From the NCBI GenBank assembly GCA_022766785.1, contig JALEOL010000059.1, forward strand, positions 1 through 45,611: a stretch of DNA of 45,611 bases, given 5' to 3'. Source of the DNA: Oscillospiraceae bacterium. GTDB taxonomy: Bacteria; Bacillota; Clostridia; Oscillospirales; Ruminococcaceae. This document shows positions 30,057-39,612 of this stretch, piece after piece. The notes under the pieces are model-generated. The model worked only from the letters and a program-made list of their open reading frames with translations, had not been told where the DNA came from and searched no databases. A program made the position numbers and the translations under genes. Position 1 is the first letter of the stretch. Each line of letters starts with the position of its first letter.

Positions 30057-30965
30057 CCACGGCTTAACCTGCCCGATTATCTCCGAAAGGCTCTTTATGC
30101 CGTTCTTGTCCATATATTCGTTCAGACCCTCAATGACCTTTATCGGCGACCACGGGTCGGTGAATATCGCAGTACCCATCTGAATTGCAGTCGCGCCGGC
30201 AAGCATCATTTCCACTGCGTCCTCCCATGTGGAGATACCGCCCATGCCGATTATCGGAATTTTCACCGCATTGTAGCACTGCCATACCATTCTAACCGCC
30301 ACCGGGAACACCGCCGGACCGGAAAGTCCGCCTACATTGTTGTGGAGTATCGGGCGCTTGGTGCGGATATCTATTCTCATACCGAGAAGCGTGTTTATGA
30401 GCGAAATGCTGTCCGCTCCCTCCGCTTCAACTGCCTTTGCTATTTCAGTAATATTGGTGACGTTCGGGGTCAGCTTCACGATAAGGGGCTTTGCGGTCGC
30501 GGCTCTTACTGCCTTTGTAACGGACGCTGCACCCTCGCAGGTAACTCCCCATGTTGCGCCGCCTGCTTTAACATTCGGGCAGGAGATGTTCAGCTCTATC
30601 ATGTCAACGTCGGTGGAATCAAGAGCCTCTGCCGCCGCGATATAGTCGTCAATTGTCGCCCCGGCTACGTTTGCGATGATAACGTTGCCCTCCTCTTTAA
30701 GGGTCGGGAGATAGTAGTCGATAAAGCCGTGAACGCCGATGTTCTGGAGTCCCACGGAGTTCAGAATGCCGGAGGGTGTTTCCGCAATTCTCGGGGGGAT
30801 ATTGCCCATTTTCGGCTCGATAGTCATTCCCTTGCAGGAAACGCCGCCCAGTCTTGACAGCGGATACAGGTCGGTGAAGCACTCGCCGTTGCCGTAGGTG
30901 CCGGAAGCCGCAATTACCGGGTTCGGGAACTCCACCCCTGCGATCTTTACGCTTAAATCAGCCAT
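30054..30965 (-). CDS. pyrD: Dihydroorotate dehydrogenase B (NAD+), catalytic subunit
   Basis: 303 residues, class 1B. FMN barrel; the catalytic Cys is in MIELNISCPNVKAGG and the FMN-phosphate end GMGGISTWEDAVEMMLAGATAIQMGTA is intact. It oxidises dihydroorotate to orotate and passes electrons to PyrK and NAD+. ATG overlaps the pyrK stop by 8 bp with GGAGG inside pyrK. The stop is within the CCGAATT repeat. Confidence 0.97.
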   Translation of the reverse strand: MADLSVKIAGVEFPNPVIAASGTYGNGECFTDLYPLSRLGGVSCKGMTIEPKMGNIPPRIAETPSGILNSVGLQNIGVHGFIDYYLPTLKEEGNVIIANVAGATIDDYIAAAEALDSTDVDMIELNISCPNVKAGGATWGVTCEGAASVTKAVRAATAKPLIVKLTPNVTNITEIAKAVEAEGADSISLINTLLGMRIDIRTKRPILHNNVGGLSGPAVFPVAVRMVWQCYNAVKIPIIGMGGISTWEDAVEMMLAGATAIQMGTAIFTDPWSPIKVIEGLNEYMDKNGIKSLSEIIGQVKPW

Positions 30966-31734
30966 TGAACTTTACCTCCTTTGCGTCGAATACAGGGCCG
31001 TCCTTGCAGACCCTCGCAAAATGCTCCTGTCCGTTTCTGACGGTAAGGCAGGAGCAGACCACGCACGCACCCACGCCGCAGCCCATTCTCTGCTCCATGG
31101 ATACCTTGCAGGGAACGTCGTTTTCGGCGCACACCCTTGCAATAGCGTTGAGCATGGGCGTAGGGCCGCAGGCGCAGACCAGATCAGCGCCGACATTTTT
31201 CAGCGTATTCGCAAGCGGCTCGGTAACAAGCCCGTGATAGCCCACGGAACCGTCGTCGGTGCATATCGCGGTGTTCGCGCCGTAGGCTTCGAATTCGTCC
31301 GCAAGGATAATGCGGCTGTAATCCCTGAAGCCCAGTATCGCAGTGCTTCTGTCACCCAGCTTTTTCGCAAGCGCCAGCAGAGGGGGAACGCCGATACCGC
31401 CGCCCACAAGCACAACCCTGCGTGCGCTGTCCGGCACAGTGAAGCCGTTTCCGAGGGGGCAGAGCACGTCCAGATTATCCCCTGGATTGAGCCTTGAAAT
31501 TGCCTCGGTGCCCTTTCCTCTTACCTCAAACACAAACCGAACAGTCCCCTTGGAGCGGCTGAATTCGCAGATCGAGATCGGGCGGCGCAGCGTGAAGCCC
31601 GGCGCGGTGATCGTGGCAAACTGCCCTGCGTGCGCCGCCTTTGCAGCCTCCGGGGCGTAGATAGTCATGGAATAGGTGTCTTTCGAGAGGGTCTTTTTCT
31701 CGATTATCGGGTACCTGTCGCAGTAGTAGCTCAT
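30958..31734 (-). CDS. pyrK: Dihydroorotate dehydrogenase B, electron-transfer subunit
   Basis: 258 residues from ATG with AAAGGAG 5 nt upstream. FAD motif RPISICEF, NAD loop VLVGGGIGVPPLLALAK, and the [2Fe-2S] cysteines in the C-terminal MGCGVGACVVCSC...CKDGP. Forms an (alpha-beta)2 complex with PyrD. Its start follows the previous stop by one base. Confidence 0.96.
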   Translation of the reverse strand: MSYYCDRYPIIEKKTLSKDTYSMTIYAPEAAKAAHAGQFATITAPGFTLRRPISICEFSRSKGTVRFVFEVRGKGTEAISRLNPGDNLDVLCPLGNGFTVPDSARRVVLVGGGIGVPPLLALAKKLGDRSTAILGFRDYSRIILADEFEAYGANTAICTDDGSVGYHGLVTEPLANTLKNVGADLVCACGPTPMLNAIARVCAENDVPCKVSMEQRMGCGVGACVVCSCLTVRNGQEHFARVCKDGPVFDAKEVKFNG

Positions 31735-31735
31735 G

Positions 31736-32350
31736 TTAACTCCTTTCAATATCGTCAGTTTTTTCAGTCGCTTCGTCAGTCTGCCGAACCACGGAACGGA
31801 CATGCACAGCGGTATCCGGGCTTGTATCACCGGACTGGGTGATCCTTTCCAGCAGTCGGTGGAAAAAGCAGATCAGCAGCGCTATTATCGCAAGATCCAG
31901 CACAAGCTGTATCGTGAACCAGCTTTCATCTGACATCAGCATTTTGTTATGTGTTATCATCATCATCTCGCTGATGAACATCAATGCAGGTATCTTACAC
32001 AGCGAAACGCACAGGGCGTACATGTCGCTCACCCTCTGGGCGGTGCGCTTTGTGATATTCAGGCTGCTGAACCTGTGGCTGGTATTCGTCAGGATAATAT
32101 ACACGGCAAATACCGCCAGAACCGCCGCCGGGAATATCATGGTGATCCAGTGCTTCCACGCGATAGTGGGGTCAGCCTGCGCCAGCTTGTCGATATTCTC
32201 GCCGATATTCTGCCGCAGATTGTCCTCGTACACCGTCATGAACATGTACTCCACCGAGAGAATGAACACCGCCAGTCCCACCGAAAAAACGTCGGTGATG
32301 AGCCGTGGTATCTTATAGCTGCGCTTTACCGGGTATTTGCCGATCTTCAT
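31736..32350 (-). CDS. Hypothetical four-helix membrane protein in the pyr operon
   Basis: 204 residues, transmembrane segments at about 18-38, 68-88, 112-130 and 145-165. Resembles small four-helix DUF2975-type proteins in layout, but I cannot confirm that. AAGGACTATTC precedes ATG. It sits between the Nif11-like gene and pyrK with a one-base gap to pyrK, so its expression follows pyrimidine supply. Polar C-terminal tail of 35 residues. Confidence 0.7.
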   Translation of the reverse strand: MKIGKYPVKRSYKIPRLITDVFSVGLAVFILSVEYMFMTVYEDNLRQNIGENIDKLAQADPTIAWKHWITMIFPAAVLAVFAVYIILTNTSHRFSSLNITKRTAQRVSDMYALCVSLCKIPALMFISEMMMITHNKMLMSDESWFTIQLVLDLAIIALLICFFHRLLERITQSGDTSPDTAVHVRSVVRQTDEATEKTDDIERS

Positions 32351-32412
32351 GAATAGTCCTTTCGCAGAAAAAAGCCGTAATATTCGCCGAATTAAATGAA
32401 CGTTTGCTTAAC

Positions 32413-32688
32413 TCAGAGATAGTCGAGCGCGGCAAAGAACATTTCGTACAAGTCGTCCCAGCCCTCCGGCGCTTCTACTCCGCCGCCATTGACCGAACGC
32501 AGCATCATGGCGCAGGAGGTCTCCCCCTCGTCAATAAGCTCAGCGGCGGTTATCGGAAAGCCCTCCGCTGTTGCAAGCTCGCACAGCGCATTCACAGGAT
32601 TTCGTTCGCTGCGCGTCGCATATATTCTGTCTTTCAGCCGCTTGTCGGTTTTGGCTTTTTCAAGAAGCAGTGTCAGGCTGTCGTTCAT
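32413..32688 (-). CDS. Nif11-domain-like small protein
   Basis: 91 residues. LTLLLEKAKTDKRLKDRIYATRSERNPVNALCELATAEGFPITAAEL matches the Nif11 domain (leader-like helix bundle of 'nitrogen fixation 11' proteins and of some RiPP precursors). After it comes a Gly stretch (SVNGGGVE) and a 20-residue acidic, aromatic end (WDDLYEMFFAALDYL) with no Cys, Ser or Thr. GAGGA precedes ATG by about 10 nt. No lanthionine or radical-SAM maturase is adjacent. It lies within the pyrimidine operon between carB and pyrK. Confidence 0.7.
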   Translation of the reverse strand: MNDSLTLLLEKAKTDKRLKDRIYATRSERNPVNALCELATAEGFPITAAELIDEGETSCAMMLRSVNGGGVEAPEGWDDLYEMFFAALDYL

Positions 32689-32872
32689 ATGTCATAATTC
32701 CTCTGTCGAGTATAGTAATATAAGTGCCTATATCAGAAAAGATAAATGTATGTTATAACTGAATTGCCGCAGCCCTAAAATGCGTCGTCATTCACAGGAG
32801 CTTTGCGGGAAATGGATTTTCCCTGATTTCCGGGACGATAAAGCTGCACCGCCCCGGAGAATGGGATAATTG

Positions 32873-35800
32873 TCAGATCTTTGTGATATCGATCAGCTCA
32901 ACGTCGTTAATTGTCTTGTGCATTTCAAGGCAGTCGAGCAGGGCGTTTGCGGTATCGATAGCGGTAAGGCATGCAATGGAGCGCTCTACCGCCTTGCGGC
33001 GCATTTTTACGCTGTCGCGTGAGGGCTGTCTGCCGGTTTCTGACGTAGAGATAACGTACTGTATCTTTCCGCTTTCCAGCAGCTGTATAACGTCCGGATC
33101 GCCCTTTCCTATCCTGTAAGCATGGCTTGCCGCGATCATATTCCTGTTCAGCACGGAAGCGGTACCGCTGGTGGCGTATATCTTGAAGCCCAGCGCCTCG
33201 AAGCGGCTCGCGACCTCGATTATCTCGTGCTTGTCGCCGTCCTTGACGGAAATGAGCACGCCGCCCTCGTGGTGCAGCTTGTAGCCTGCCGCGATAAGTC
33301 CCTTTAACAGAGCCTCGCTGAAAGTCTTTGCAATGCCCAGGCACTCGCCGGTGGACTTCATCTCGGGGCCTAACTGATTGTCAACATCGTTCAGCTTCTC
33401 AAAGCTGAATACCGGGACTTTCACCGCAATGTAGTCTCCCACGGGATACAGTCCGCTCTTGAAGCCCATGTCCCTGAGCTTTGCGCCGAGGATTATCTTT
33501 GTTGCGATATCCACCATGTTCACACCGGTGACCTTGCTGATGTACGGCACGGTTCTGGAGGAACGGGGATTTACTTCAATTACAAACACCTCGTGGTCGT
33601 ACACAACGTACTGGATATTGACAAGTCCCACAACGTGCAGCGCCTTTGCCAGCTTCTCGGTGTAATCGATGATGACGCGCTTGATGTGGTCGGAAAGGGT
33701 CTGTGCCGGGTAGATCGAGATAGAGTCGCCGGAGTGGATACCTGCGCGCTCGATATGCTCCATGATACCCGGAATGAGGAAGTCCTCGCCGTCGCAGATA
33801 GCGTCAACCTCCACCTCGGTGCCCATCATGTACTTATCGATGAGCACGGGGTTCTCCAACTTGTGTGAGGTGATTATCGTCATGTACTCGGTGACGTCGC
33901 TGTCGCAGTGCGCGATTATCATGTTCTGACCGCCGAGAACGTAGGACGGGCGCAGCAGCACGGGATATCCCAGCTTGTTTGCGGCTGTGAGCGCTTCCTC
34001 GGTGGTGAACACCGTAGTGCCCTGGGGACGGGGGATATTGCACTTTTCAAGCAGCTCGTCGAACAGCTCCCTGTCCTCGGCAGCGTCAACGTCCGCCGCA
34101 GAAGTACCCAGAATGCGCACGCCGAGTGCAGTCAGGTGTTTTATCAGCTTTATCGCAGTCTGTCCGCCGAACTGAACCACAACGCCGTAGGGCTTCTCGG
34201 TGGCGATGAGCGCTTCAACGTCCTCCTTTGTCAGGGGGTCGAAATACAGCCTGTCGCCGGTGTCGAAGTCGGTAGAAACGGTTTCCGGGTTGTTATTGCA
34301 GATTATCGCTTCGCAGCCCTCTTCTTTCAGCGTCCATACGCAGTGAACGGAGCAGTAGTCGAACTCGATACCCTGACCTATTCTGATAGGTCCGGAGCCG
34401 AACACGATGACCTTTTTCTTGTCCGTGGGGTGCTGCTCGATGAACTCTGCGGCTTCATTCTCACGGTCGAATGTGTTGTAGAAATACGGTGTGCTCGCGG
34501 AGAACTCGGCGGCGCAGGTATCTACCATTTTGTAGACGGCAAGGCGGCGCTCCTTTATCTTCTGCCCGGAAATGCGCTCAATGGTGCTGTCCAGATAGCA
34601 GTACTTCTTCGCCATGTCGTACTTTTCCTGGGTAAGCTCGCCCTCCGCAAGCCACTTTTCAAGCTGTACAAGATTGTTCAGCTTGCTGATGAACCACTTG
34701 TCCACCTTTGTGATATCGTGGATAGTGTCAACGGAGATGCCGCGCTTCAGCGCCTCGAATATGCAGAAGGAACGGTCAACGTCGATATCCTCCAGCTTCT
34801 TCAGCACTTCCTCGTCGGACAGCTTAGTGAAGTCTTCCTTGGTCATGGTGTCCATGCCGAGCTCAATGGAGCGCACAGCCTTCATCATGCCTGCCTCAAA
34901 GCTTGGAGCGATAGCCATTATCTCACCGGTGGCCTTCATCTGAGTGCCGAGGGTCTTTTTCGCATATACGAACTTGTCGAACGGCCACTTCGGGAACTTA
35001 ACAACAAGGTAGTCAAGCGCAGGCTCGAAGCAGGCGTAGGTCTTGCCCGTCACCTGGTTTACTATCTCGTCCAGCGTGTAGCCCACCGCGATCCTCGCTG
35101 CAACCTTTGCTATCGGATAGCCGGTAGCCTTTGAAGCCAGCGCAGAGGAACGGGAAACTCTCGGGTTTACCTCGATAACGGCGTACTCGAAGCTGTCGGG
35201 TTTCAGCGCAAACTGGCAGTTGCAGCCGCCCTCTACTTTCAGCTCCTGAATGATATTGATAGCCGCAGTACGCAGCATCTGATATTCCTTGTCCGCAAGA
35301 GTTACGCAGGGAGCGACAACGATAGAGTCGCCGGTGTGAACTCCCACAGGGTCGAAGTTCTCCATGGAGCAGACGGTGATAACATTGCCCTTGCTGTCGC
35401 GCATTACCTCGAACTCGATCTCTTTCCAGCCGGAGATGCACTTCTCCACAAGTATCTGTGTGATAGGCGAAAGCCGCAGACCGTTGGTGGCGATCTCGTG
35501 AAGCTCCTCGGGGGTCTGGGCGATACCGCCGCCGGTGCCGCCAAGAGTGAACGCAGGTCTTACGATAACGGGGTAGCTTATCACCTCGGCGAACTCCATA
35601 GCGTCCTCAACGGTCTCAACTACCTTTGACGGAATGCAGGGCTGACCGATCTTCTCCATGGTGTCCTTGAACGCCTGCCTGTCCTCTGCCTTGTGGATAG
35701 TCTCGGGGTCGGAGCCGAGCAGCTTTACGCCGTGCTCCTCCAGAAAGCCGCACTCCGCAAGCTCCATGGACAGGGTAAGCCCGGTCTGACCGCCGAGGTT

Positions 35801-36064
35801 CGACAGCACGCTGTCCGGCTTTTCTATCTCGATAACTCTCTTTACAACGTCCAGAGTCAGTGGCTCGATATATATCTTGTCCGCCATGTGCTTGTCCGTC
35901 ATTATTGTCGCCGGGTTGGAGTTGATGAGAACTACCTCCAGACCCTCCTGCTTTAACGCGCGGCACGCCTGGGTGCCTGCATAGTCGAACTCCGCAGCCT
36001 GTCCGATAACGATAGGACCGGAGCCGATAACCAGTACTTTCTTGATATCACTTCTTAACGGCAT
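32873..36064 (-). CDS. carB: Carbamoyl-phosphate synthase large subunit
   Basis: 1063 residues, complete. Two ATP-grasp halves beginning VLVIGSGPIVIGQAAEFDY and VIVFGSGPIRIGQGIEFDY; an MGS-like C-terminal domain (about 930-1063) that in other enzymes binds UMP/ornithine. Makes carbamoyl phosphate from bicarbonate, ammonia (from CarA) and 2 ATP for pyrimidines and arginine. ATG overlaps carA by 10 bp. It is followed by a 184-bp gap without a clear terminator. Confidence 0.98.
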   Translation of the reverse strand: MPLRSDIKKVLVIGSGPIVIGQAAEFDYAGTQACRALKQEGLEVVLINSNPATIMTDKHMADKIYIEPLTLDVVKRVIEIEKPDSVLSNLGGQTGLTLSMELAECGFLEEHGVKLLGSDPETIHKAEDRQAFKDTMEKIGQPCIPSKVVETVEDAMEFAEVISYPVIVRPAFTLGGTGGGIAQTPEELHEIATNGLRLSPITQILVEKCISGWKEIEFEVMRDSKGNVITVCSMENFDPVGVHTGDSIVVAPCVTLADKEYQMLRTAAINIIQELKVEGGCNCQFALKPDSFEYAVIEVNPRVSRSSALASKATGYPIAKVAARIAVGYTLDEIVNQVTGKTYACFEPALDYLVVKFPKWPFDKFVYAKKTLGTQMKATGEIMAIAPSFEAGMMKAVRSIELGMDTMTKEDFTKLSDEEVLKKLEDIDVDRSFCIFEALKRGISVDTIHDITKVDKWFISKLNNLVQLEKWLAEGELTQEKYDMAKKYCYLDSTIERISGQKIKERRLAVYKMVDTCAAEFSASTPYFYNTFDRENEAAEFIEQHPTDKKKVIVFGSGPIRIGQGIEFDYCSVHCVWTLKEEGCEAIICNNNPETVSTDFDTGDRLYFDPLTKEDVEALIATEKPYGVVVQFGGQTAIKLIKHLTALGVRILGTSAADVDAAEDRELFDELLEKCNIPRPQGTTVFTTEEALTAANKLGYPVLLRPSYVLGGQNMIIAHCDSDVTEYMTIITSHKLENPVLIDKYMMGTEVEVDAICDGEDFLIPGIMEHIERAGIHSGDSISIYPAQTLSDHIKRVIIDYTEKLAKALHVVGLVNIQYVVYDHEVFVIEVNPRSSRTVPYISKVTGVNMVDIATKIILGAKLRDMGFKSGLYPVGDYIAVKVPVFSFEKLNDVDNQLGPEMKSTGECLGIAKTFSEALLKGLIAAGYKLHHEGGVLISVKDGDKHEIIEVASRFEALGFKIYATSGTASVLNRNMIAASHAYRIGKGDPDVIQLLESGKIQYVISTSETGRQPSRDSVKMRRKAVERSIACLTAIDTANALLDCLEMHKTINDVELIDITKI

Positions 36065-37158
36065 GACTTTTTACCCTCCATCAGCTCAATAAACTCGTCG
36101 AACAGGTACGCGGTGTCCTTGGGACCGCCGCAGGCTTCCGGGTGGAACTGCACCGTGAACGCAGGCGCATTGTGATAGCGCACGCCCTCGCAGGTGCCGT
36201 CGTTGCCGTTTACATGGCTTACCTCGCCGCGCTCCGCCGGAACGCTGTCGCCGATGACCGCATAGCCGTGGTTCTGGGAGGTGATGAACGTCCTGTCGAG
36301 CGCCAGATCCTTTACCGGCTGATTGCCGCCGCGGTGACCGTATTTCAGCTTCTCGGTCCTTGCGCCGTTTGCCAGAGCAAGCAGCTGGTGTCCCAGACAA
36401 ATGCCGAAGGTGGGTATCTGCGCCGGGATAAGCTCGCGCAGGGTGTTGATAGCCTCGGTGTTGTCCGCAGGGTCGCCGGGGCCGTTTGAGAGCATTATGC
36501 CGTCGGGGTTCAGCGCCTTTATCTCGTCGGCGGTGGCGTTCCACGGCATTACTGTGACGTTGCAGCCGCGCTTTACAAGCTCTCTGCGTATATTGAACTT
36601 ATAGCCGTAGTCCATGAGCACCACGTTATATTCTGCGTTTTCTGCCGGGTAGTATTCCTTTTCCTTTACGCTTACTTTCGGTACTACCTTACCGACGGAA
36701 TACGCGCGTATCTTCTCCAGCAGCTCCTCCTTGTTGAAGTCGCCGTGAACGATAGCGCCGTTCATTACGCCGCTCTCGCGGATAAGCTTTGTGAGGTGGC
36801 GCGTGTCGATGTCGTAAATGCCGATGATGTTGTACTTTTTCAGGTAGCTGTCAAGATCGCCCTCGCAGCGGAAGTTAGAGGGTTCTTCGCACTGCTCTCT
36901 GACGATATAGCCGCTGACCACGCTGCCGTTTGACTCCGGGTCGATGTCGTTCACGCCGTAGTTTCCGATAAGCGGAAATGTCTGGGTAACGATCTGTCCG
37001 CAGTAGCTGGGGTCGGTGAGTGTCTCCTGGTAGCCGACCATTGCCGTTGTGAATACTATCTCGCCGATGACCGAGCCGTCTGCGCCGAAGGCTCTGCCCT
37101 CGAACTCCGTCCCGTCAGCGAGGATAAGCGTCGCTTTCTTTTTGTTCTCAAATATCAT
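36055..37158 (-). CDS. carA: Carbamoyl-phosphate synthase small (glutaminase) subunit
   Basis: 367 residues. N-terminal CPSase small-chain domain, then class I glutamine amidotransferase with Cys in FGICLGHQLLALANG and the His/Glu pair in VQFHPEACGGP. Supplies ammonia to CarB. GGAGG lies 10 nt before ATG. Its 5' side holds a 130-bp palindrome (37199-37328) within the operon. Confidence 0.98.
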   Translation of the reverse strand: MIFENKKKATLILADGTEFEGRAFGADGSVIGEIVFTTAMVGYQETLTDPSYCGQIVTQTFPLIGNYGVNDIDPESNGSVVSGYIVREQCEEPSNFRCEGDLDSYLKKYNIIGIYDIDTRHLTKLIRESGVMNGAIVHGDFNKEELLEKIRAYSVGKVVPKVSVKEKEYYPAENAEYNVVLMDYGYKFNIRRELVKRGCNVTVMPWNATADEIKALNPDGIMLSNGPGDPADNTEAINTLRELIPAQIPTFGICLGHQLLALANGARTEKLKYGHRGGNQPVKDLALDRTFITSQNHGYAVIGDSVPAERGEVSHVNGNDGTCEGVRYHNAPAFTVQFHPEACGGPKDTAYLFDEFIELMEGKKSCR

Positions 37159-37198
37159 TTTCTATGTTCCTCCATGTATTTACACGGGTTTATTTTTT

Positions 37199-37328
37199 AA
37201 TTCGGAATTCGGAATGCGGAATGCGGAATTATTGTGCCGCTGTCGCGGGTGTATCCGATTGTATCGGTATTTAAAATTATCGCGAAGCGATACCGAAATT
37301 CCGAATTACGAATTCCGAATTCCGAATT
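37199..37328. repeat. 130-bp palindrome built of CCGAATT repeats
   Basis: Arms of 32 bp (37199-37230 and 37297-37328) are complementary at 29 of 32 positions and consist of tandem AATTCGG/CCGAATT units. The interior carries a further stem TATCGC-GAA-GCGATA and ATCGGTAT/ATACCGA. It lies between pyrF and carA within the operon transcript and has no coding capacity. Confidence 0.75.
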
Positions 37329-37345
37329 TGAAAGACCTGCCGCCT

Positions 37346-38281
37346 TTACTTGTTCAGGGTGATTTTACCTACACATCCCATGATCTCATCTCTCATGCGG
37401 ATAGCCTCGCGGCGCGCTGCCTCGGCGAATTCGTGCTCGTCGCACTTCTCCTTCTGGTAAGCGCACATGATGCCCCTGGAGCTGTTGACGATGCCGCCCA
37501 GACCGTTCTTGTCGAATGCGCCTGCGATATCCTTTGCGCCTGCGCCCTGTGCGCCGTAGCCCGGGATAAGGAAGAAGGTAGCCGGCAGCTTCTCGCGCAG
37601 GTACTTCAGCTGATCGGGATAGGTCGCGCCCACAACTGCGCCCACGCCGGAATAGCCGTAAACGCCCGGGAGGTCTCTGCCCCATTCCTCGCACATTCTG
37701 CCCATAGTCTCGTATATTGTCACGCCGTCTATCTTCTTATCCTGAAGCTCGCCGGAGCTGGGGTTACTTGTCTTTACCAGCACGAAAATTCCCTTATCGT
37801 TGTCGCGGCATGTCGCAAGCAGCGGCTTTATTCCGTCGCTGCCGAGGTAGCCGTTTACCGTCAGCGCGTCCCCGAGGAACGGCTCGTAGGTCTCCTTGCC
37901 CACCTGTACCTTTCCCAGATGTGCAGCGGCGTATGCCTCCATGGTGGTACCGATATCGTTGCGCTTTCCGTCGGTGATGACGTACATTCCCTTGCTGCGT
38001 GCGTATTCCTGGGTCTTGTACAGGGTCTTTACGCCTGCCGGGCCGTACATCTCATAGTAAGCCGCCTGGGGCTTTACCGCAGGCACGATGTCGTACAGCG
38101 CGTCGATAAGCCCCTTGTTGAACTCCAGCAGCGCCTTTGCCGCGCCCTTGAGGGTCTCGCCGTACTTCTCGAAGCACTTCTCCTTGATGTACTCCGGAAC
38201 GTATGCCAGCTTGGGGTCAAGCCCTGCAACCGAGGGGTTCTGGGTCTGTTCGATCTTTTCGATAAGTCTGTCAAGTGACAT
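37346..38281 (-). CDS. pyrF: Orotidine-5'-phosphate decarboxylase
   Basis: 311 residues, the long subfamily. Catalytic Asp-Lys-Asp motif DGKRNDIG at about 105; GAQGAGAKDI and NSSRGIMCAY near the end form the phosphate site. Converts OMP to UMP. GGAGGAAAGAAA before ATG. 19 bp after pyrC. Confidence 0.96.
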   Translation of the reverse strand: MSLDRLIEKIEQTQNPSVAGLDPKLAYVPEYIKEKCFEKYGETLKGAAKALLEFNKGLIDALYDIVPAVKPQAAYYEMYGPAGVKTLYKTQEYARSKGMYVITDGKRNDIGTTMEAYAAAHLGKVQVGKETYEPFLGDALTVNGYLGSDGIKPLLATCRDNDKGIFVLVKTSNPSSGELQDKKIDGVTIYETMGRMCEEWGRDLPGVYGYSGVGAVVGATYPDQLKYLREKLPATFFLIPGYGAQGAGAKDIAGAFDKNGLGGIVNSSRGIMCAYQKEKCDEHEFAEAARREAIRMRDEIMGCVGKITLNK

Positions 38282-38300
38282 TTTCTTTCCTCCGATTTAT

Positions 38301-39578
38301 TCAGTCTTTTCCGTCTGTGTAGACAATTTTTCCGTCAAGTATTGTGTATTTTACCCTGCCCTTCAGGGTCATGCCCTTGAAGCAGGTGTTTTTCGATCTG
38401 GAGTGCAGCTTCTCCGGGTCTACCACCCACTCCTCGTTGGGGTCGAATATGCAGATATCCGCGAGATCTCCGCTTTTCAGGCTGCCGCCGGGGATAGAGA
38501 GTATCCTGCGCGGATTAACGCACATCAGCGTCACTATCCTCTGGAGCGATATCTTTCCGGTGTGGTAAAGTGCCGTGAGAGTAGCCGCAAGCGAAGTCTC
38601 CAGTCCCACGACGCCGTTTGGAGCTTTCTCAAAATCCGCCTTTTCCTCCGGCGAATGGGGAGCGTGGTCGGTAACTATGCAGTCGATAGTGCCGTCCACA
38701 ACGCCCTCGGTTATCGCCTGGACATCGACCTCGGTGCGCAGCGGAGGGTTCATGCGATAGTCCGCGTCGCGGCTCCTGAGCAGCTCGTCAGTCAGCATAA
38801 AGTAGTGCGGAGCGGTCTCGCATGTGACCATAGTGCCGTAGCGTGCGGCTATTCTCAGGGATTGCATGCTCTGCGCCGTAGAAACGTGGGCAATGTGTAT
38901 CGGCACCTCCAGATCGGTCGCAAGGGTTATCTCACGCTGGGTGACTATATCCTCGCTGAGACGGTGTATTCCCTTTACGCCAAGCTCCTTTGAGACTTTT
39001 CCGGCGTTCATTATCCCCCCGGCAACGATGTCCAGATCCTCGCAGTGGGAGATAACCTTCATTCCTGCGTAATGCGCCTTGACCATAGCCTCCGCCATGA
39101 TCCGCGCGTTCTTCACCGGTCTGCCGTCGTCGGATACCGCAACGCAGCCTGCGTCGTGCAGTTCCTTGTAATCGCACAGCTCTACGCCGTCAAGTCCCTT
39201 CGTGATACTGCCCACGGGATATACACGGGTCTTTGCGCCTTTCGCCTTTTCGATGATGTAACGCACCGTATCCGCGTTGTCCACCGTGGGAATGGTGTTC
39301 GGCATACATGCCACTGCGGTGACTCCGCCTGCGGCTGCCGCGTTTCCTCCGGTGATGATGTCCTCCTTGTGGGTCTGTCCGGGGTCGCGGAAGTGCACAT
39401 GCATATCGCATATCCCGGGTATCACCGTCAGTCCCTCACAGTCTATCACCTGAGCCTCCGGCGCGGTGATCCCCTCTCCGATCTCCCGGATAAGGTTCCC
39501 GTGGATAAGGATATCTGCCTTGCCCTCAAAGCCGCTGGCACTGTCCACCACATGGCCGTTCTTCAATAATAAGTCCAT
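38301..39578 (-). CDS. pyrC: Dihydroorotase, class I
   Basis: 425 residues. Metal motif DMHVHFRDPG at about 59-68, carbamylated-Lys/His region, and DHAPHSPEEK at about 305 with catalytic Asp. Cyclises carbamoyl aspartate to dihydroorotate. GGGAGGTCAGA precedes ATG. 34 bp after pyrR. Confidence 0.96.
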   Translation of the reverse strand: MDLLLKNGHVVDSASGFEGKADILIHGNLIREIGEGITAPEAQVIDCEGLTVIPGICDMHVHFRDPGQTHKEDIITGGNAAAAGGVTAVACMPNTIPTVDNADTVRYIIEKAKGAKTRVYPVGSITKGLDGVELCDYKELHDAGCVAVSDDGRPVKNARIMAEAMVKAHYAGMKVISHCEDLDIVAGGIMNAGKVSKELGVKGIHRLSEDIVTQREITLATDLEVPIHIAHVSTAQSMQSLRIAARYGTMVTCETAPHYFMLTDELLRSRDADYRMNPPLRTEVDVQAITEGVVDGTIDCIVTDHAPHSPEEKADFEKAPNGVVGLETSLAATLTALYHTGKISLQRIVTLMCVNPRRILSIPGGSLKSGDLADICIFDPNEEWVVDPEKLHSRSKNTCFKGMTLKGRVKYTILDGKIVYTDGKD

Positions 39579-39612
39579 TCTGACCTCCCTGTTGACGATA
39601 TGATCCGTTTTT

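Noticed and set aside
32413-32688. Calling the Nif11-like gene a RiPP precursor
   Set aside because: The putative core has no Cys, Ser or Thr and no maturase or exporter is adjacent.
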